DNA from: Candidatus Brocadia sp.
Lineage (GTDB): Bacteria > Planctomycetota > Brocadiia > Brocadiales > Brocadiaceae
Length of the DNA: 64,000 nucleotides
Direction: 5' to 3'
Assembly (NCBI GenBank): GCA_013360945.1
Contig: JABWAQ010000001.1
Span: forward strand, 62,001-126,000
Program-made: the position numbers and the translations under genes
In this document: positions 1 through 8,851 of the stretch, piece after piece
Layout of the letters: the number at the start of each line of letters is the position of its first letter
Position numbering within the stretch: the stretch's first letter is position 1
The notes under the pieces: model-generated
What the model was told of the DNA's origin: nothing
The model's input: only the letters and a program-made list of their open reading frames with translations
The model's database searches: none

Positions 1-19
1 CTTTTTGGTAGTGATAATA

Positions 20-1201
20 ATGCGTTGGAAACTATATCAAAAATTACTGGCGTCATTGGTCGTCTTTTTAATTGCTATTGTAAGCGGTGCATATGGGAAT
101 GACCGAAAGTTGAAACTTGTTGTTTTCCCTTTTAAAAACAATTGGGATTCAAAATGTTCTATCCAAGGAATTGAAGATATAATGCGGAGCGAATTAATTC
201 GCTCTGGATATTGTACGGTGGCAGAGCAAGAGCGTACCTATGAGTTTATGAAAGAGGCTGTGCTGTACAATTTTATTAAAATTGATGATGTGAATGTAGA
301 AACTGCCTTATCTAAGGCAAATATTGTCGATCTGTTTGCTAAGGTTGATCTGAAGGTCACCATTCGGTCGGCGGAAAGGTTGAAAGCAGATTTTGCAATT
401 AAAGGGACGCTTAATCACTTTGGGGATAAGTTTCGGACAGATATAGAAGTTTTTAATGTAAGGGCAAAGGAAACGTTATGTGCGTTGGTGGGAGAGTGTG
501 AATCAAAGGAGAAAATCCCTGAGATGATAGAGCAGCTTTCGGAACAAATCGTTAATGTTTGTAGAGGTGCAAATGTACAGAAGGAAATTGATCATATACA
601 AAGCGGTTATCAACAAGGAAGCTTAACCTATGAAGAGACGTCTGATAAATTAAAAAGTCTATGTTCCGATATACCAGGGTCGCTTCCAGTTCACTGTGCC
701 CTATTTTCACACTATTTGAGACATCAAAAAATGAGGGATAGTTTGATTGAAGAAGGTGAAGAGATAATAAATTTGTTTAATCCCGATAACGATGAAGATA
801 TCAGGTATGTGTCCTTTTCAGGTATAGATCCTTTTCATGAACTGGCGAATGTTTATAGCGCAATGGGAAGGTTAGATAATGCAATAGAAGTTTATAATCG
901 AGCAATCAAAATATATCCCATGAATCATATAAAGTACTACAAGCAGTTAGGAGCATTATATAAACTTGAAGGTAAAAGTGAATTGGCAATTAATGCTTTT
1001 AAGCAGATATTAAGTTCCAATCCTGCAGATTGTGAGACAAGATTAAACCTTGCCTCTGTGTATGAGGCTAAAGGTGATATATCAAGTGCCATTGAGCAAT
1101 ATCAGTATTGCCTGAAATACACTAAAGATAGAAAAGAAAGCTCGGATGTAAAAGAAATAATTATACGGCTACAATCAAAAAGAGGTATGAAAGAGAAATA
1201 A
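20..1201 (+). CDS. Exported TPR protein with CsgG/LpoB-like N-terminal domain
   Basis: I do not recognise a named gene. A start at the ATG at 20 gives a clean signal peptide (basic n-region, hydrophobic stretch, cleavage near AYG). The frame is open to the left edge through a TTG at 5, so a longer protein is formally possible. After the signal, residues about 30-180 alternate strands and helices with a 'VVFPF...' strand and an 'IKGTLNHFGDKF' segment. This resembles the nucleotide-binding-like fold of CsgG/LpoB/FlgT-type envelope proteins (inference by eye). The C-terminal half carries at least three TPRs (about 270-385). It is probably periplasmic or outer-membrane associated. It lies just upstream of a sigma-54 activator gene; its role in motility is not established. 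Confidence 0.7.
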   Translation: MRWKLYQKLLASLVVFLIAIVSGAYGNDRKLKLVVFPFKNNWDSKCSIQGIEDIMRSELIRSGYCTVAEQERTYEFMKEAVLYNFIKIDDVNVETALSKANIVDLFAKVDLKVTIRSAERLKADFAIKGTLNHFGDKFRTDIEVFNVRAKETLCALVGECESKEKIPEMIEQLSEQIVNVCRGANVQKEIDHIQSGYQQGSLTYEETSDKLKSLCSDIPGSLPVHCALFSHYLRHQKMRDSLIEEGEEIINLFNPDNDEDIRYVSFSGIDPFHELANVYSAMGRLDNAIEVYNRAIKIYPMNHIKYYKQLGALYKLEGKSELAINAFKQILSSNPADCETRLNLASVYEAKGDISSAIEQYQYCLKYTKDRKESSDVKEIIIRLQSKRGMKEK

Positions 1202-1206
1202 ATTTG

Positions 1207-1223
1207 TTGGTATATTGTTTGCC
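1207..1223 (+). promoter_or_regulatory. Sigma-54 -24/-12 promoter-like site
   Basis: TGGTATATTGTTTGC has GG at 1209-1210 and GC at 1221-1222 with the required 10-nt spacing. It lies in the intergenic space, about 140 bp before the NtrC-type regulator at 1363. The predicted start is near 1234. The match is good but not perfect (TGGTAT instead of TGGCAC). Confidence 0.5.
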
Positions 1224-1362
1224 ATTGAATAGTAAAAGTTTTATCAGCTATAAACTGTTGAATTATTCGACTTATTATGGTAACTTTTTGTGTGATTTGT
1301 TTAAAAGTTAAACGTTTTAGAAATATTAGGAAGTTGTTTATGCACAAAAAGGAGGATACTAA

Positions 1363-2772
1363 ATGTCACCGAAGGCAATAATTCTTGTTGTGGACGATGA
1401 GGAAACGATTCGGTTTTCAATAAAAGAGTTTTTGGTGGGACAAAGTTATGAGGTTATTGTTGCGGAAACTTGTGAGCAAGCATTAGAGAAGATAAATGAA
1501 TTCATGCCGGATTTGGTACTATTGGACTTAAAGCTGCCCAACATGGGCGGTATAGAGCTCCTTGAAAAAGTAAAAGCTAAAGAACCTAATGCCTTAATGA
1601 TTGTTATGACGGGGTATGGCAGTGTTGACTCAGCAGTAGAGGCAATGAAGATTGGTGCTTATGACTATTTGGAGAAACCTTTTAAGACCGAATACTTAAA
1701 GTTAGTGATTGAAAAGGCCCTGAGTACACAAGCCCTCAGGAGGGAAGTGCTTGAATTAAGGGCGCAGCAATGGACTTTTGCTGATGAGCCGGGTGGTGTA
1801 ATTATTGGGAATAGTCAGCAGATGAAAGAGGTGTATAGCCTTATCAGACAGGTAGCAAAGAGTCCATCAACAACAGTATTGATACAAGGAGAAAGTGGGA
1901 CAGGAAAGGAGCTGGTTGCTCGGGCTATTCATCATTTAAGCTCACGGAAGAACTGTCGTTTCGTAGATATTAATTGTGCTGCATTGACAGAGAGCCTTCT
2001 TGAAGCGGAATTATTTGGATATGAAAAGGGCTCCTTTACGGGCGCTACTACAACAGGTAAACTGGGTTTATTTGAGGTTGCTGATAAAGGGACCATCTTT
2101 TTGGATGAAATAGGCGAAATGGGTATAACATTACAGGCGAAGCTTTTAAGAATCTTGCAGGAAAGGCAATTTAAGAAAGTGGGTGGGATTAATGATATTA
2201 AAATCGATGTCAGAGTTATTGCATCAACCAACCGAAATTTGGAAGAAGAGGTGGAATCGGGTAATTTCAGAAAAGATCTTTATTATAGGTTGAAGGTGTT
2301 GCCGATCTATGTTCCACCATTGAGGGAAAGAAAAGATGACATTATGCTTTTGGTAAAACATTTTGTACACAAATATAATACTGAATTTAACAAAAATATT
2401 TATCATATACCTCCAGAGACTGAAAGATTATTCTTGGAATACCAATGGCCTGGTAATATTCGTGAGTTGAAAAATGTAATAGAGCGGGCTGTCTTGATTT
2501 CAAATAATGGTACATTACGGCCTGAATTAAGTGTTACCATTGATTCAAGGAAAAAAGTCACGATCAACGATAACGGTATGAATGATACACATGATGGTGG
2601 AGGAAGTAGCGAGGCGTTAAATGTTCGTTCATTGGCGAGTATTGAAAAGCAACATATTCAGAGAGTTCTTAATGAGACTTCTTGGCGAAGAACCGAGGCG
2701 GCTAAGATACTGGGTATAAATAGGACTACTTTATATAATAAGATAAAAGAATACGGCCTTTGCCCTTCATAA
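1363..2772 (+). CDS. NtrC-family sigma-54-dependent response regulator (first copy)
   Basis: The protein activates RNA polymerase-sigma-54 after phosphorylation. The receiver domain (about 5-120) has the acidic pair DD11-12, phospho-acceptor D55 in 'LLDLKLP' and the Lys of 'EKPF'. The AAA+ domain (about 145-375) has the Walker A motif 'GESGTGKE' and the sigma-54-contact loop as GSFTGA rather than GAFTGA. A Fis-type helix-turn-helix follows at the C-terminus ('RTEAAKILGINRTTLYNKI'). The length of 469 aa is normal for the family. A strong ribosome site (AAGGAGG) precedes the ATG. No histidine kinase is adjacent, so its partner may be the kinase at 8852 or one elsewhere. Likely a flagellar FlrC/FlgR/FleQ-like regulator, by context. 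Confidence 0.93.
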   Translation: MSPKAIILVVDDEETIRFSIKEFLVGQSYEVIVAETCEQALEKINEFMPDLVLLDLKLPNMGGIELLEKVKAKEPNALMIVMTGYGSVDSAVEAMKIGAYDYLEKPFKTEYLKLVIEKALSTQALRREVLELRAQQWTFADEPGGVIIGNSQQMKEVYSLIRQVAKSPSTTVLIQGESGTGKELVARAIHHLSSRKNCRFVDINCAALTESLLEAELFGYEKGSFTGATTTGKLGLFEVADKGTIFLDEIGEMGITLQAKLLRILQERQFKKVGGINDIKIDVRVIASTNRNLEEEVESGNFRKDLYYRLKVLPIYVPPLRERKDDIMLLVKHFVHKYNTEFNKNIYHIPPETERLFLEYQWPGNIRELKNVIERAVLISNNGTLRPELSVTIDSRKKVTINDNGMNDTHDGGGSSEALNVRSLASIEKQHIQRVLNETSWRRTEAAKILGINRTTLYNKIKEYGLCPS

Positions 2773-2873
2773 ATCAGATGATTTAACTAACAGTGATTGA
2801 ATGTTCGCAATGAAATCGATGGGAAAATGTGCCTACGTTCATTATTTCTATGTTATGCTTTTAGCGGTGTGAA

Positions 2874-4406
2874 ATGAGCATGAAAAAAAAGATCTTGTTA
2901 GTAGATGACGAAGAGACGCTGCGATGGGCTTTACACGAAGCATTGATGGAAGAAGGTTATAACATAGATAATACTAATGATGGTATTAAGGCCTTGGAGC
3001 ATGCTAGGCAATCCAGTTATGATTTGGTGATTAGTGACTTAAGGATGCCCACAATGGGTGGGTTGCAACTGATTTCTGAGATAAAAAAGATACATCCAGA
3101 CATCAAATCTATTATTATTACTGCTTATGGTTCAATAGAAACCGTAATAGAGGCCATGCACATCGGTGTATCAGATTTTATGACGAAACCGTTTAAAATT
3201 GAACATATAAAAAGTGTTATCCGTAGAGTTTTGGATGATTCTTTAATGTCAACTAATAGTGTCAGCAAAGCGAAGCGTGGCGAAGGGGTTAAAATCGATT
3301 ACAACGATCCATGCAGGCAAACGGAGACGTGTTTTCTCGCAAAGGACACGGCAGAAACTGCAAATCATATAGTTCATGATTTTGTTGAACTAGGGGAGTT
3401 AAAAGCCTTTTTGTTTGGGAGTGTCTCACGTGAGGTGGATGTAAATAATTTAAGTATTATAGTTAAGACAATCTTCCGCTCTATGTTGAAAGCAAGCAAA
3501 TCTTCCGCTTCTTTGTTAAACGACATTAATCAATATCTTTGTAAAAATATTTTACAAAGGTTTCCTGTGGCATTATTTTGTGCCATTTTAGACAAACAAA
3601 GGCAAACTATTTCCTATTCAACATATGGGGAGGAACTAACGAGTCTTCTAAGTCTGCCTAACAAAGAAGTAAAGATGTTGGAAACATCACCTCTTTTCTT
3701 AAATAGTTTTCCTGGGATAATGATCATGGAAAATAAGGTATCTTTTATATCTGGCAGCAAATTGGTTTTGATACGCAGTAGTTCGTTATCGAAAGCTTTG
3801 CGAAAGGAGATAATTACTATTGATAAGTTTAGAGACGTTATATCCAATGAGAGCGTGGTGAGTTGCAAAGACATGGCAAAAGGTATTAATCTTCAACTGA
3901 AAAGACTCGATGAATCAATTGCCGAAGAAAAAGGCAGAGCGGTGATGATTTCAAACCTTGAGTGCGAAACACATCCATCAGCAGAGGAAGTGACATTCCT
4001 TGCAATACCTATCAATAATTACGAAAAAATGATGGAACAATTTGATAGAAAATTATCGACGATTGTAGATGACAATTTTAAGAGACACCAAATTATCACA
4101 TCAATCAATGAGGCTGTTTTAAATGCAGTGTCTTTTGCATATAACAAGAGCAGCGACGGAGAGGTCCTGCTAAAATTTATGAAATTAGGAGATGAAATTA
4201 TTGTAGAAGTTTGCGATCAGGGTTGTGGGTTTAATGTGCAGAATTACATAGGACCGGACGCGATCTCATACAAAGATCTAACAAGAAAGAGCGGTAGAGG
4301 AATATTCCTTATGAAACAATTAATGGACAGGGTGATGATACAGTCTTCCGGCGAGACAGGAACCGCTGTTCATATGGCAAAGCGAGTAACCTGTAATGGA
4401 AATTGA
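2874..4406 (+). CDS. REC + degenerate PP2C-like + HATPase regulator (HsbR-like)
   Basis: Predicted partner-switching regulator. The receiver domain (about 4-122) has phospho-acceptor D55 in 'VISDLRMP'. The middle part (about 150-365) follows the SpoIIE/PP2C pattern but lacks the metal-binding aspartates: no GDxxG, the 'TDG' region reads as serines, and there is no terminal DD. It therefore looks like an inactive phosphatase. The C-terminal HATPase_c (about 375-505) is of the RsbW/SpoIIAB type, with N-box 'NEAVLNA', G1 'DQGCGF' and G2 'GRGIFLMKQLMD'. REC-PP2C-HATPase is the layout of HsbR, which acts on the STAS protein HsbA in Pseudomonas. The gene overlaps the following STAS gene by 11 bp, supporting the pairing. 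An alternative start is the ATG at 2880. Confidence 0.85.
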   Translation: MSMKKKILLVDDEETLRWALHEALMEEGYNIDNTNDGIKALEHARQSSYDLVISDLRMPTMGGLQLISEIKKIHPDIKSIIITAYGSIETVIEAMHIGVSDFMTKPFKIEHIKSVIRRVLDDSLMSTNSVSKAKRGEGVKIDYNDPCRQTETCFLAKDTAETANHIVHDFVELGELKAFLFGSVSREVDVNNLSIIVKTIFRSMLKASKSSASLLNDINQYLCKNILQRFPVALFCAILDKQRQTISYSTYGEELTSLLSLPNKEVKMLETSPLFLNSFPGIMIMENKVSFISGSKLVLIRSSSLSKALRKEIITIDKFRDVISNESVVSCKDMAKGINLQLKRLDESIAEEKGRAVMISNLECETHPSAEEVTFLAIPINNYEKMMEQFDRKLSTIVDDNFKRHQIITSINEAVLNAVSFAYNKSSDGEVLLKFMKLGDEIIVEVCDQGCGFNVQNYIGPDAISYKDLTRKSGRGIFLMKQLMDRVMIQSSGETGTAVHMAKRVTCNGN

Positions 4407-4782
4407 GAGGCAGGAAAAAGAGAAGGCCACAATATTGATACCTAAGGGTGATTTGATTTATAAGGGAATTGATGAACTCGAAACCCTTTTTAAGGAATTG
4501 AGTGATAGTGCCCGTTTTGTCATACTCGACCTTACGCATACCAGGTACCTCTCAGCAAAGACGTTGGGTATAATAGCATTTTATATAAAACCCTTTAGAA
4601 ACAAACAGGGAGGGCTGAAGCTGGTTAATGTGAATGAAAATATAAAAAAGTTGTTGTATGTTACGGATATTATCAAAGTTATTGAAATATTTGATGATGA
4701 AGATGCGGCACTGGCGAGTATCAGTCCACAAGTAGGAAATCTAGAGAAAATGCTCTTATGGTCTAAGGAGGGTTTTGTCTAG
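4396..4782 (+). CDS. STAS-domain anti-sigma-factor antagonist-like protein (HsbA-like)
   Basis: A single STAS domain (about 8-110 of 128 aa) aligns without gaps, by eye, to SpoIIAA around its phosphorylation site. At that site the usual D-S-S-G-L-G is replaced by S-A-K-T-L-G (S53-A54-K55-T56-L57-G58), so the canonical phospho-serine is a lysine; S53 and T56 are nearby candidates. STAS proteins of this family are phosphorylated by RsbW-like kinases and bind anti-sigma factors. In the Pseudomonas HsbRA pathway the target is the FliA anti-sigma factor FlgM. A FliA-type sigma factor is encoded downstream (29572), but no flgM was seen in the window. Translational overlap with the HsbR-like gene indicates co-expression. 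Confidence 0.85.
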   Translation: MEIERQEKEKATILIPKGDLIYKGIDELETLFKELSDSARFVILDLTHTRYLSAKTLGIIAFYIKPFRNKQGGLKLVNVNENIKKLLYVTDIIKVIEIFDDEDAALASISPQVGNLEKMLLWSKEGFV

Positions 4783-5677
4783 GGGTTTTGATTATAGGGT
4801 AAGTACAAGTATGTCTGATTTAATGCCGAAGGTTCAAATACAAATAGATCAACCGCAAACGGTTGAAGAAAAACAAAAACTGAGTGCATCTATGTTGAAC
4901 AGAGCATCTCTGGCGACAATTATTAAAGGATTTCCGTTACGGTGGTCAAATATTTCCAAGGCTGGTTCACTGTTTGTGGAATATGGGCAATACGTGATTT
5001 TACTAATTGTAAGTCTGGTGGTTTTAGGAACAATTTATTTTTTGTTTACGCTCAATAAGCATATGATTGAGAGGGAAAATAAGATTGTTGCTCATATGAT
5101 AGAAGAAAAGGTAAAGGATGCCCTTAAAAAGAATTTGGATTCAGATAAAGATGTTGCAGAAGCTATAAAACAAGGAAATAATGACGTAAACGAGCAAAGT
5201 ACGACAGTCGAAGATAACTCGCAATATATAATAGAAGCAAACAGACTGTACGAAATGGGGTGTTATGAACGTGCCACAACATTTTATGAAAAAGGGCTGG
5301 ACAAGTCAATGTCCTTTTTAAATGCGGATTTTGTAATGTACCGATTGGGGGATAGTTATTTGATGTCTGGAAGATATGAGGAAGCATTAGATGTGTTTCA
5401 GACGTTAAGCAACGATTACATTAACAATCCACATCAATTTAAAAGCCGGTTGAAAATAGGAGAATGCTATGCAGGGATGGGAGAATTTAAAAAAGCACGG
5501 AAAACGCTTTATGCTATCATGGCACAAGAGGGAAAATGTCGCTCTGACGAAGATAAATTAACAGTGGTAGACTCTTATTTTAAAATAGCAGATTATTATA
5601 TGGAAGAGTCTCAACGGCTTCGTAAAGCAGCTACTGGAGAAACCGGCAACTTAGTTCGGTCGTTGGCTTCAAGATAA
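4775..5677 (+). CDS. Membrane-anchored TPR protein
   Basis: No named family recognised. A cytoplasmic N-terminal arm of about 70 residues is followed by one transmembrane helix (about 71-93, 'VILLIVSLVVLGTIYFLF'), a helical linker rich in Lys/Glu, and three or four TPR-like repeats (about 150-285). The reported start is a TTG with AAGGAGG only 3 nt away and overlaps the STAS gene. ATG 4811 is an alternative that keeps the membrane helix. Two further TPR proteins follow in the same direction, suggesting a joint envelope complex. The C-terminus is probably periplasmic. Confidence 0.7.
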   Translation: MSRGFDYRVSTSMSDLMPKVQIQIDQPQTVEEKQKLSASMLNRASLATIIKGFPLRWSNISKAGSLFVEYGQYVILLIVSLVVLGTIYFLFTLNKHMIERENKIVAHMIEEKVKDALKKNLDSDKDVAEAIKQGNNDVNEQSTTVEDNSQYIIEANRLYEMGCYERATTFYEKGLDKSMSFLNADFVMYRLGDSYLMSGRYEEALDVFQTLSNDYINNPHQFKSRLKIGECYAGMGEFKKARKTLYAIMAQEGKCRSDEDKLTVVDSYFKIADYYMEESQRLRKAATGETGNLVRSLASR

Positions 5678-5710
5678 GTTGCTTGAATTTAAAACGGGTT
5701 TGATGAGAGA

Positions 5711-7540
5711 ATGAGAAGAAGATTATTCGTTAAAATGATGCTAATCGCATTTGCTCTCCCTGTGATATTTACTATCCCACCAGCACAAGGGGAGCAAATC
5801 ACAGATATACCAGTTAACTTACACGAAAAACTAAATACTGAAAAGCATAATTTGGAAAAGCTTCAGATGCAATTACAGATACTTGAGACAAAAGGAGACG
5901 AAAAAAAAACTGTTCTGAAAGCAGAGTCACAAGCGAGTGAGCAAGACAATAGTAAACGGGTAAACAAACCATCGATTGTAATTAAACCGAGTGAGAATAT
6001 TAAGCTAACAAAAGAAATGGGTGAGTATGGTGTGCCCATGTATTCAATTGATGCAACCCAAGTAAAGGTATCAGATGTATTACAAGCATTATCTGCAAGT
6101 TTTAGTAAAAGTATTATTGTAGATGATGAAGTAGATCCCGCTTACTTATCTTCTTACGTAAATATTTCAATTCAGAAAAGTCCTTTGCCGGATATATTAG
6201 AGGTGGTTCTCGGGATGCGTGGTTTGGAATTTATTCAAAATGAAGATTCCATATTTGTCACTTCTTTGGCAAATCTTAATGTTGATACGGCCTATGAATA
6301 TTATAGAGATAAGAGTATCCATCTGTATCAAAAGGCACAGATAAAATATCCCAATGACCAGAGGATAGTTAAGGCATATTTCGAGTTGGGGAATTATTAT
6401 TATGAACTAGGTTTTAATTTTCTCGCATTGCAAGAATATCAAATTATTGTGGGAAAATATAGAGGAAGCCCACTAGCGAAAGACGCATTATTTAAAATAG
6501 GCCGTTGTTACGATAATTTAAAGGATCCTGAAAGTGCAAGGCGGGTCTACTTCCAGTTTATGTATAGTTATCCAAAAGATCCATTAGTTGAGGATGCTCT
6601 TTTAGCGATAGGAGATTCCTTGGTGAATCAAGGTCTTTACCATAAAGCAATAGATATCTATGACAGAGTCATTCGCGAGTTTAATGATAAGGACATCGCT
6701 GCTAAAGCTCAACTCAATATGGCAAAAACCTATTTCAAAATGGGAGACTACAGGAATGCAATACAAGGATATTTGAAGGCAAGACAGAATTATTGTTCTG
6801 GTCAATTGAAAGCAGAGATTGAATATCAAATTGGGAGTTGTTTGTATCTGCTAAATGAATATCAGAGTGCTGGAAATGTTTTAGGGAATCTTTTAGTGAA
6901 TGAACAGGAAGGAGAATTTGTCGAGAACGCTAATTTCCTGCTTGGTGATTGTTTTTACAAACAGGACAATTACCTGGGTGCATTTCAAATTTTTAAAAGA
7001 GCAATTGAGACCTATCCAAAGAGCGATAAAGTTTCTTATGGAATCTACTGCATGGGGAAAAGCCTAAATGCTATGTACATGCCAGAATCTGCAACAAAGG
7101 TATTTCGTGCGGGAATACATGCACATCCAGACGACGATTATGCTGGTAAGATGGCATTAGAGATAGGAAGAAGTTATTTTGACCATGGCGATTATTGGCT
7201 AGCATATAATGCATTCGATAGTTTTATAAGGCAGTATCCTAATCATAAACTGGCAGTAGAAGGGATGATTGGGATGGCGGATGCACTATTTCATGATAAA
7301 AAGTATATAGATGCAATAAATAGTTATATCGATTTACTAAGAACTAGTAATGCAGTGGAAATAAAACGATATGCATTTAATAGAATTGGTGAATGCTACA
7401 GGAACATGGGAAAGTTAGAACAGGCAATAAAGGCATATCGAATGGGTTTGAGCAATGACAGAGATGTCATCCAGGCGGCGTGGCCTATAGAGGACCCTGT
7501 GGGTGCGACCACCAGTAATACGCAGCATATGTATCAATAA
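5711..7540 (+). CDS. Exported protein with STN/secretin-N-like domain and many TPRs
   Basis: The N-terminus is a typical signal peptide (RRRLFVK, then a hydrophobic stretch to 'PPAQG'). Next come a charged coiled-coil segment (about 30-90) and a region at about 105-185 with 'VKVSDVLQALSASF' and 'PLPDILEVVLGMRGLEF'. This is the pattern of the short secretin/TonB N-terminal (STN/N0) domain. Residues about 190-590 are about ten TPRs of the YbgF/BamD/outer-membrane scaffold style ('FELGNYYYELG', 'AKDALFKIGRCYDNL'). No secretin barrel follows. It may be a periplasmic scaffold that binds an outer-membrane or motor component; this function is inference. It is the longest of the four exported TPR proteins in this region. 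Confidence 0.75.
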   Translation: MRRRLFVKMMLIAFALPVIFTIPPAQGEQITDIPVNLHEKLNTEKHNLEKLQMQLQILETKGDEKKTVLKAESQASEQDNSKRVNKPSIVIKPSENIKLTKEMGEYGVPMYSIDATQVKVSDVLQALSASFSKSIIVDDEVDPAYLSSYVNISIQKSPLPDILEVVLGMRGLEFIQNEDSIFVTSLANLNVDTAYEYYRDKSIHLYQKAQIKYPNDQRIVKAYFELGNYYYELGFNFLALQEYQIIVGKYRGSPLAKDALFKIGRCYDNLKDPESARRVYFQFMYSYPKDPLVEDALLAIGDSLVNQGLYHKAIDIYDRVIREFNDKDIAAKAQLNMAKTYFKMGDYRNAIQGYLKARQNYCSGQLKAEIEYQIGSCLYLLNEYQSAGNVLGNLLVNEQEGEFVENANFLLGDCFYKQDNYLGAFQIFKRAIETYPKSDKVSYGIYCMGKSLNAMYMPESATKVFRAGIHAHPDDDYAGKMALEIGRSYFDHGDYWLAYNAFDSFIRQYPNHKLAVEGMIGMADALFHDKKYIDAINSYIDLLRTSNAVEIKRYAFNRIGECYRNMGKLEQAIKAYRMGLSNDRDVIQAAWPIEDPVGATTSNTQHMYQ

Positions 7541-7880
7541 CGGAATTAACTTACAAATCAGACATATCGTTTAAAAAACATACCCAAAGAAATTTTACTT
7601 TTTTGCTCCTGTTTTAATTTTCAACTGGTGATTTCAAAGGTGTTGGAAGAATTTATCGTCTAGTCTCCTCCTGATTGACTATTTTACACTAAGCAGTTCG
7701 ATTATAATTGTACTTAATCTGCCTGCCATTACAGAGTTAAGCCTCTTTTAGTCCCACAAATCAGCCATTCAGTTATTTATATGAGAGTAATATCAGTGTT
7801 GTGGCATAATGCTTGCTCAACTTTTTGCTAATAGTATTTTACTCTGAACGTAATAATTCAATAATGGTTATGGTGATTTC
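7541..7880. other. 340-bp intergenic region
   Basis: AT-rich spacer with no convincing ORF or RNA structure. It contains a sigma-54 promoter-like site at its 3' end (7802-7817), which is listed separately. Confidence 0.6.
7802..7817 (+). promoter_or_regulatory. Sigma-54 -24/-12 promoter-like site before TPR/kinase/regulator operon
   Basis: TGGCATAATGCTTGCT has GG at 7803-7804 and GC at 7815-7816 with exact 10-nt spacing. Only the sixth base of TGGCAC and the following G differ from the consensus. The predicted start is near 7828, about 50 bp before the ATG at 7881. It would place the kinase and second NtrC-type regulator under sigma-54 control. Confidence 0.65.
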
Positions 7881-8831
7881 ATGATATTGGAAAAAAGGCT
7901 AATGTGCATTTTGATTGTTTTGGGGTTTATGCCTTCCCTTTTTGGCGATAACGAAAATATTGCTTCTGACAAAATAGATAGCCCGCTTACAACATTAAAA
8001 AAGACACACATGAATACAGAATTATGCAGTGATATTGAAAGACCTTTGTTAAGACCTGTTAAATTTAAAAATGAAGACGGGATCGCAAATGAACAGCAAA
8101 CCTTAGATTTGTCGTCAGGTACTAAATCAGAGCAGAGTATAGAAAATATAGTATCGATTCTTGTGGCTGAAAGGAAGAAGCTTCAAGAATTAGAAAGTGA
8201 GTACAGGAAATTAAAAAAAGACATACGGGAAGAAGACAATTCTAAAGCTAACAAAATTAGCGTAAATAAGGAGATCGAATCGTTATCCACTTTGTCTGGC
8301 AACGAGCACTTACAATCCAATGATGAATCTGCAAAAATTGGCACATCCACTGCAGTAGTAAGGATATATCCATTGAATGACGAGAGGATACAAGATGGCA
8401 GTTCGACTGTTCAACGATACATAACGAAGGGCAATAAAAAAACTGAAGCGAATGTAAGTAATGATATTAATCAGAGGTTGTCGAAGGTAATTGGGAATAT
8501 GAGTTTACTTGATCTTGCAGAGTGTTTTTATAAATTATGCGAGTACGATAATGCATTGCAGACGTATAAATTAATCACGCCCGATGATAATGCTTTAGAT
8601 CAATACATTTGGGCTCAATACCAGATTGCAAATTGCTATAGAAATATGAAAAAGTTTAACGCTGCAGTTAATGAATATCAGCATTTTGTCAATCAATACC
8701 CGGGTAGTAATCTGATCGAACAAGCAAAGTGGTATATGGATGATATTAACTGGTGGAAATCCTGGTACGAGAAGAATACATTGGCTAATAATCAATTGGT
8801 TGCGGCATCAAACAGTCGTGAATCCAAATAG
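7881..8831 (+). CDS. Exported coiled-coil/TPR protein
   Basis: The N-terminal signal peptide (LEKRLMCILIVLGFMPSLFG) is followed by a low-complexity charged region and a short predicted coiled coil (about 90-125). Two TPR-like repeats are visible at the C-terminus (about 210-285, 'LAECFYKLCEYDNALQTY', 'QYQIANCYRNMKKFNAA'). The family is not recognised. It is the first gene after a sigma-54 promoter-like site, only 20 bp before the histidine kinase, so it is probably co-transcribed with the two-component system. Confidence 0.65.
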   Translation: MILEKRLMCILIVLGFMPSLFGDNENIASDKIDSPLTTLKKTHMNTELCSDIERPLLRPVKFKNEDGIANEQQTLDLSSGTKSEQSIENIVSILVAERKKLQELESEYRKLKKDIREEDNSKANKISVNKEIESLSTLSGNEHLQSNDESAKIGTSTAVVRIYPLNDERIQDGSSTVQRYITKGNKKTEANVSNDINQRLSKVIGNMSLLDLAECFYKLCEYDNALQTYKLITPDDNALDQYIWAQYQIANCYRNMKKFNAAVNEYQHFVNQYPGSNLIEQAKWYMDDINWWKSWYEKNTLANNQLVAASNSRESK

Positions 8832-8851
8832 ATAATGAGGATAAGATTAGA

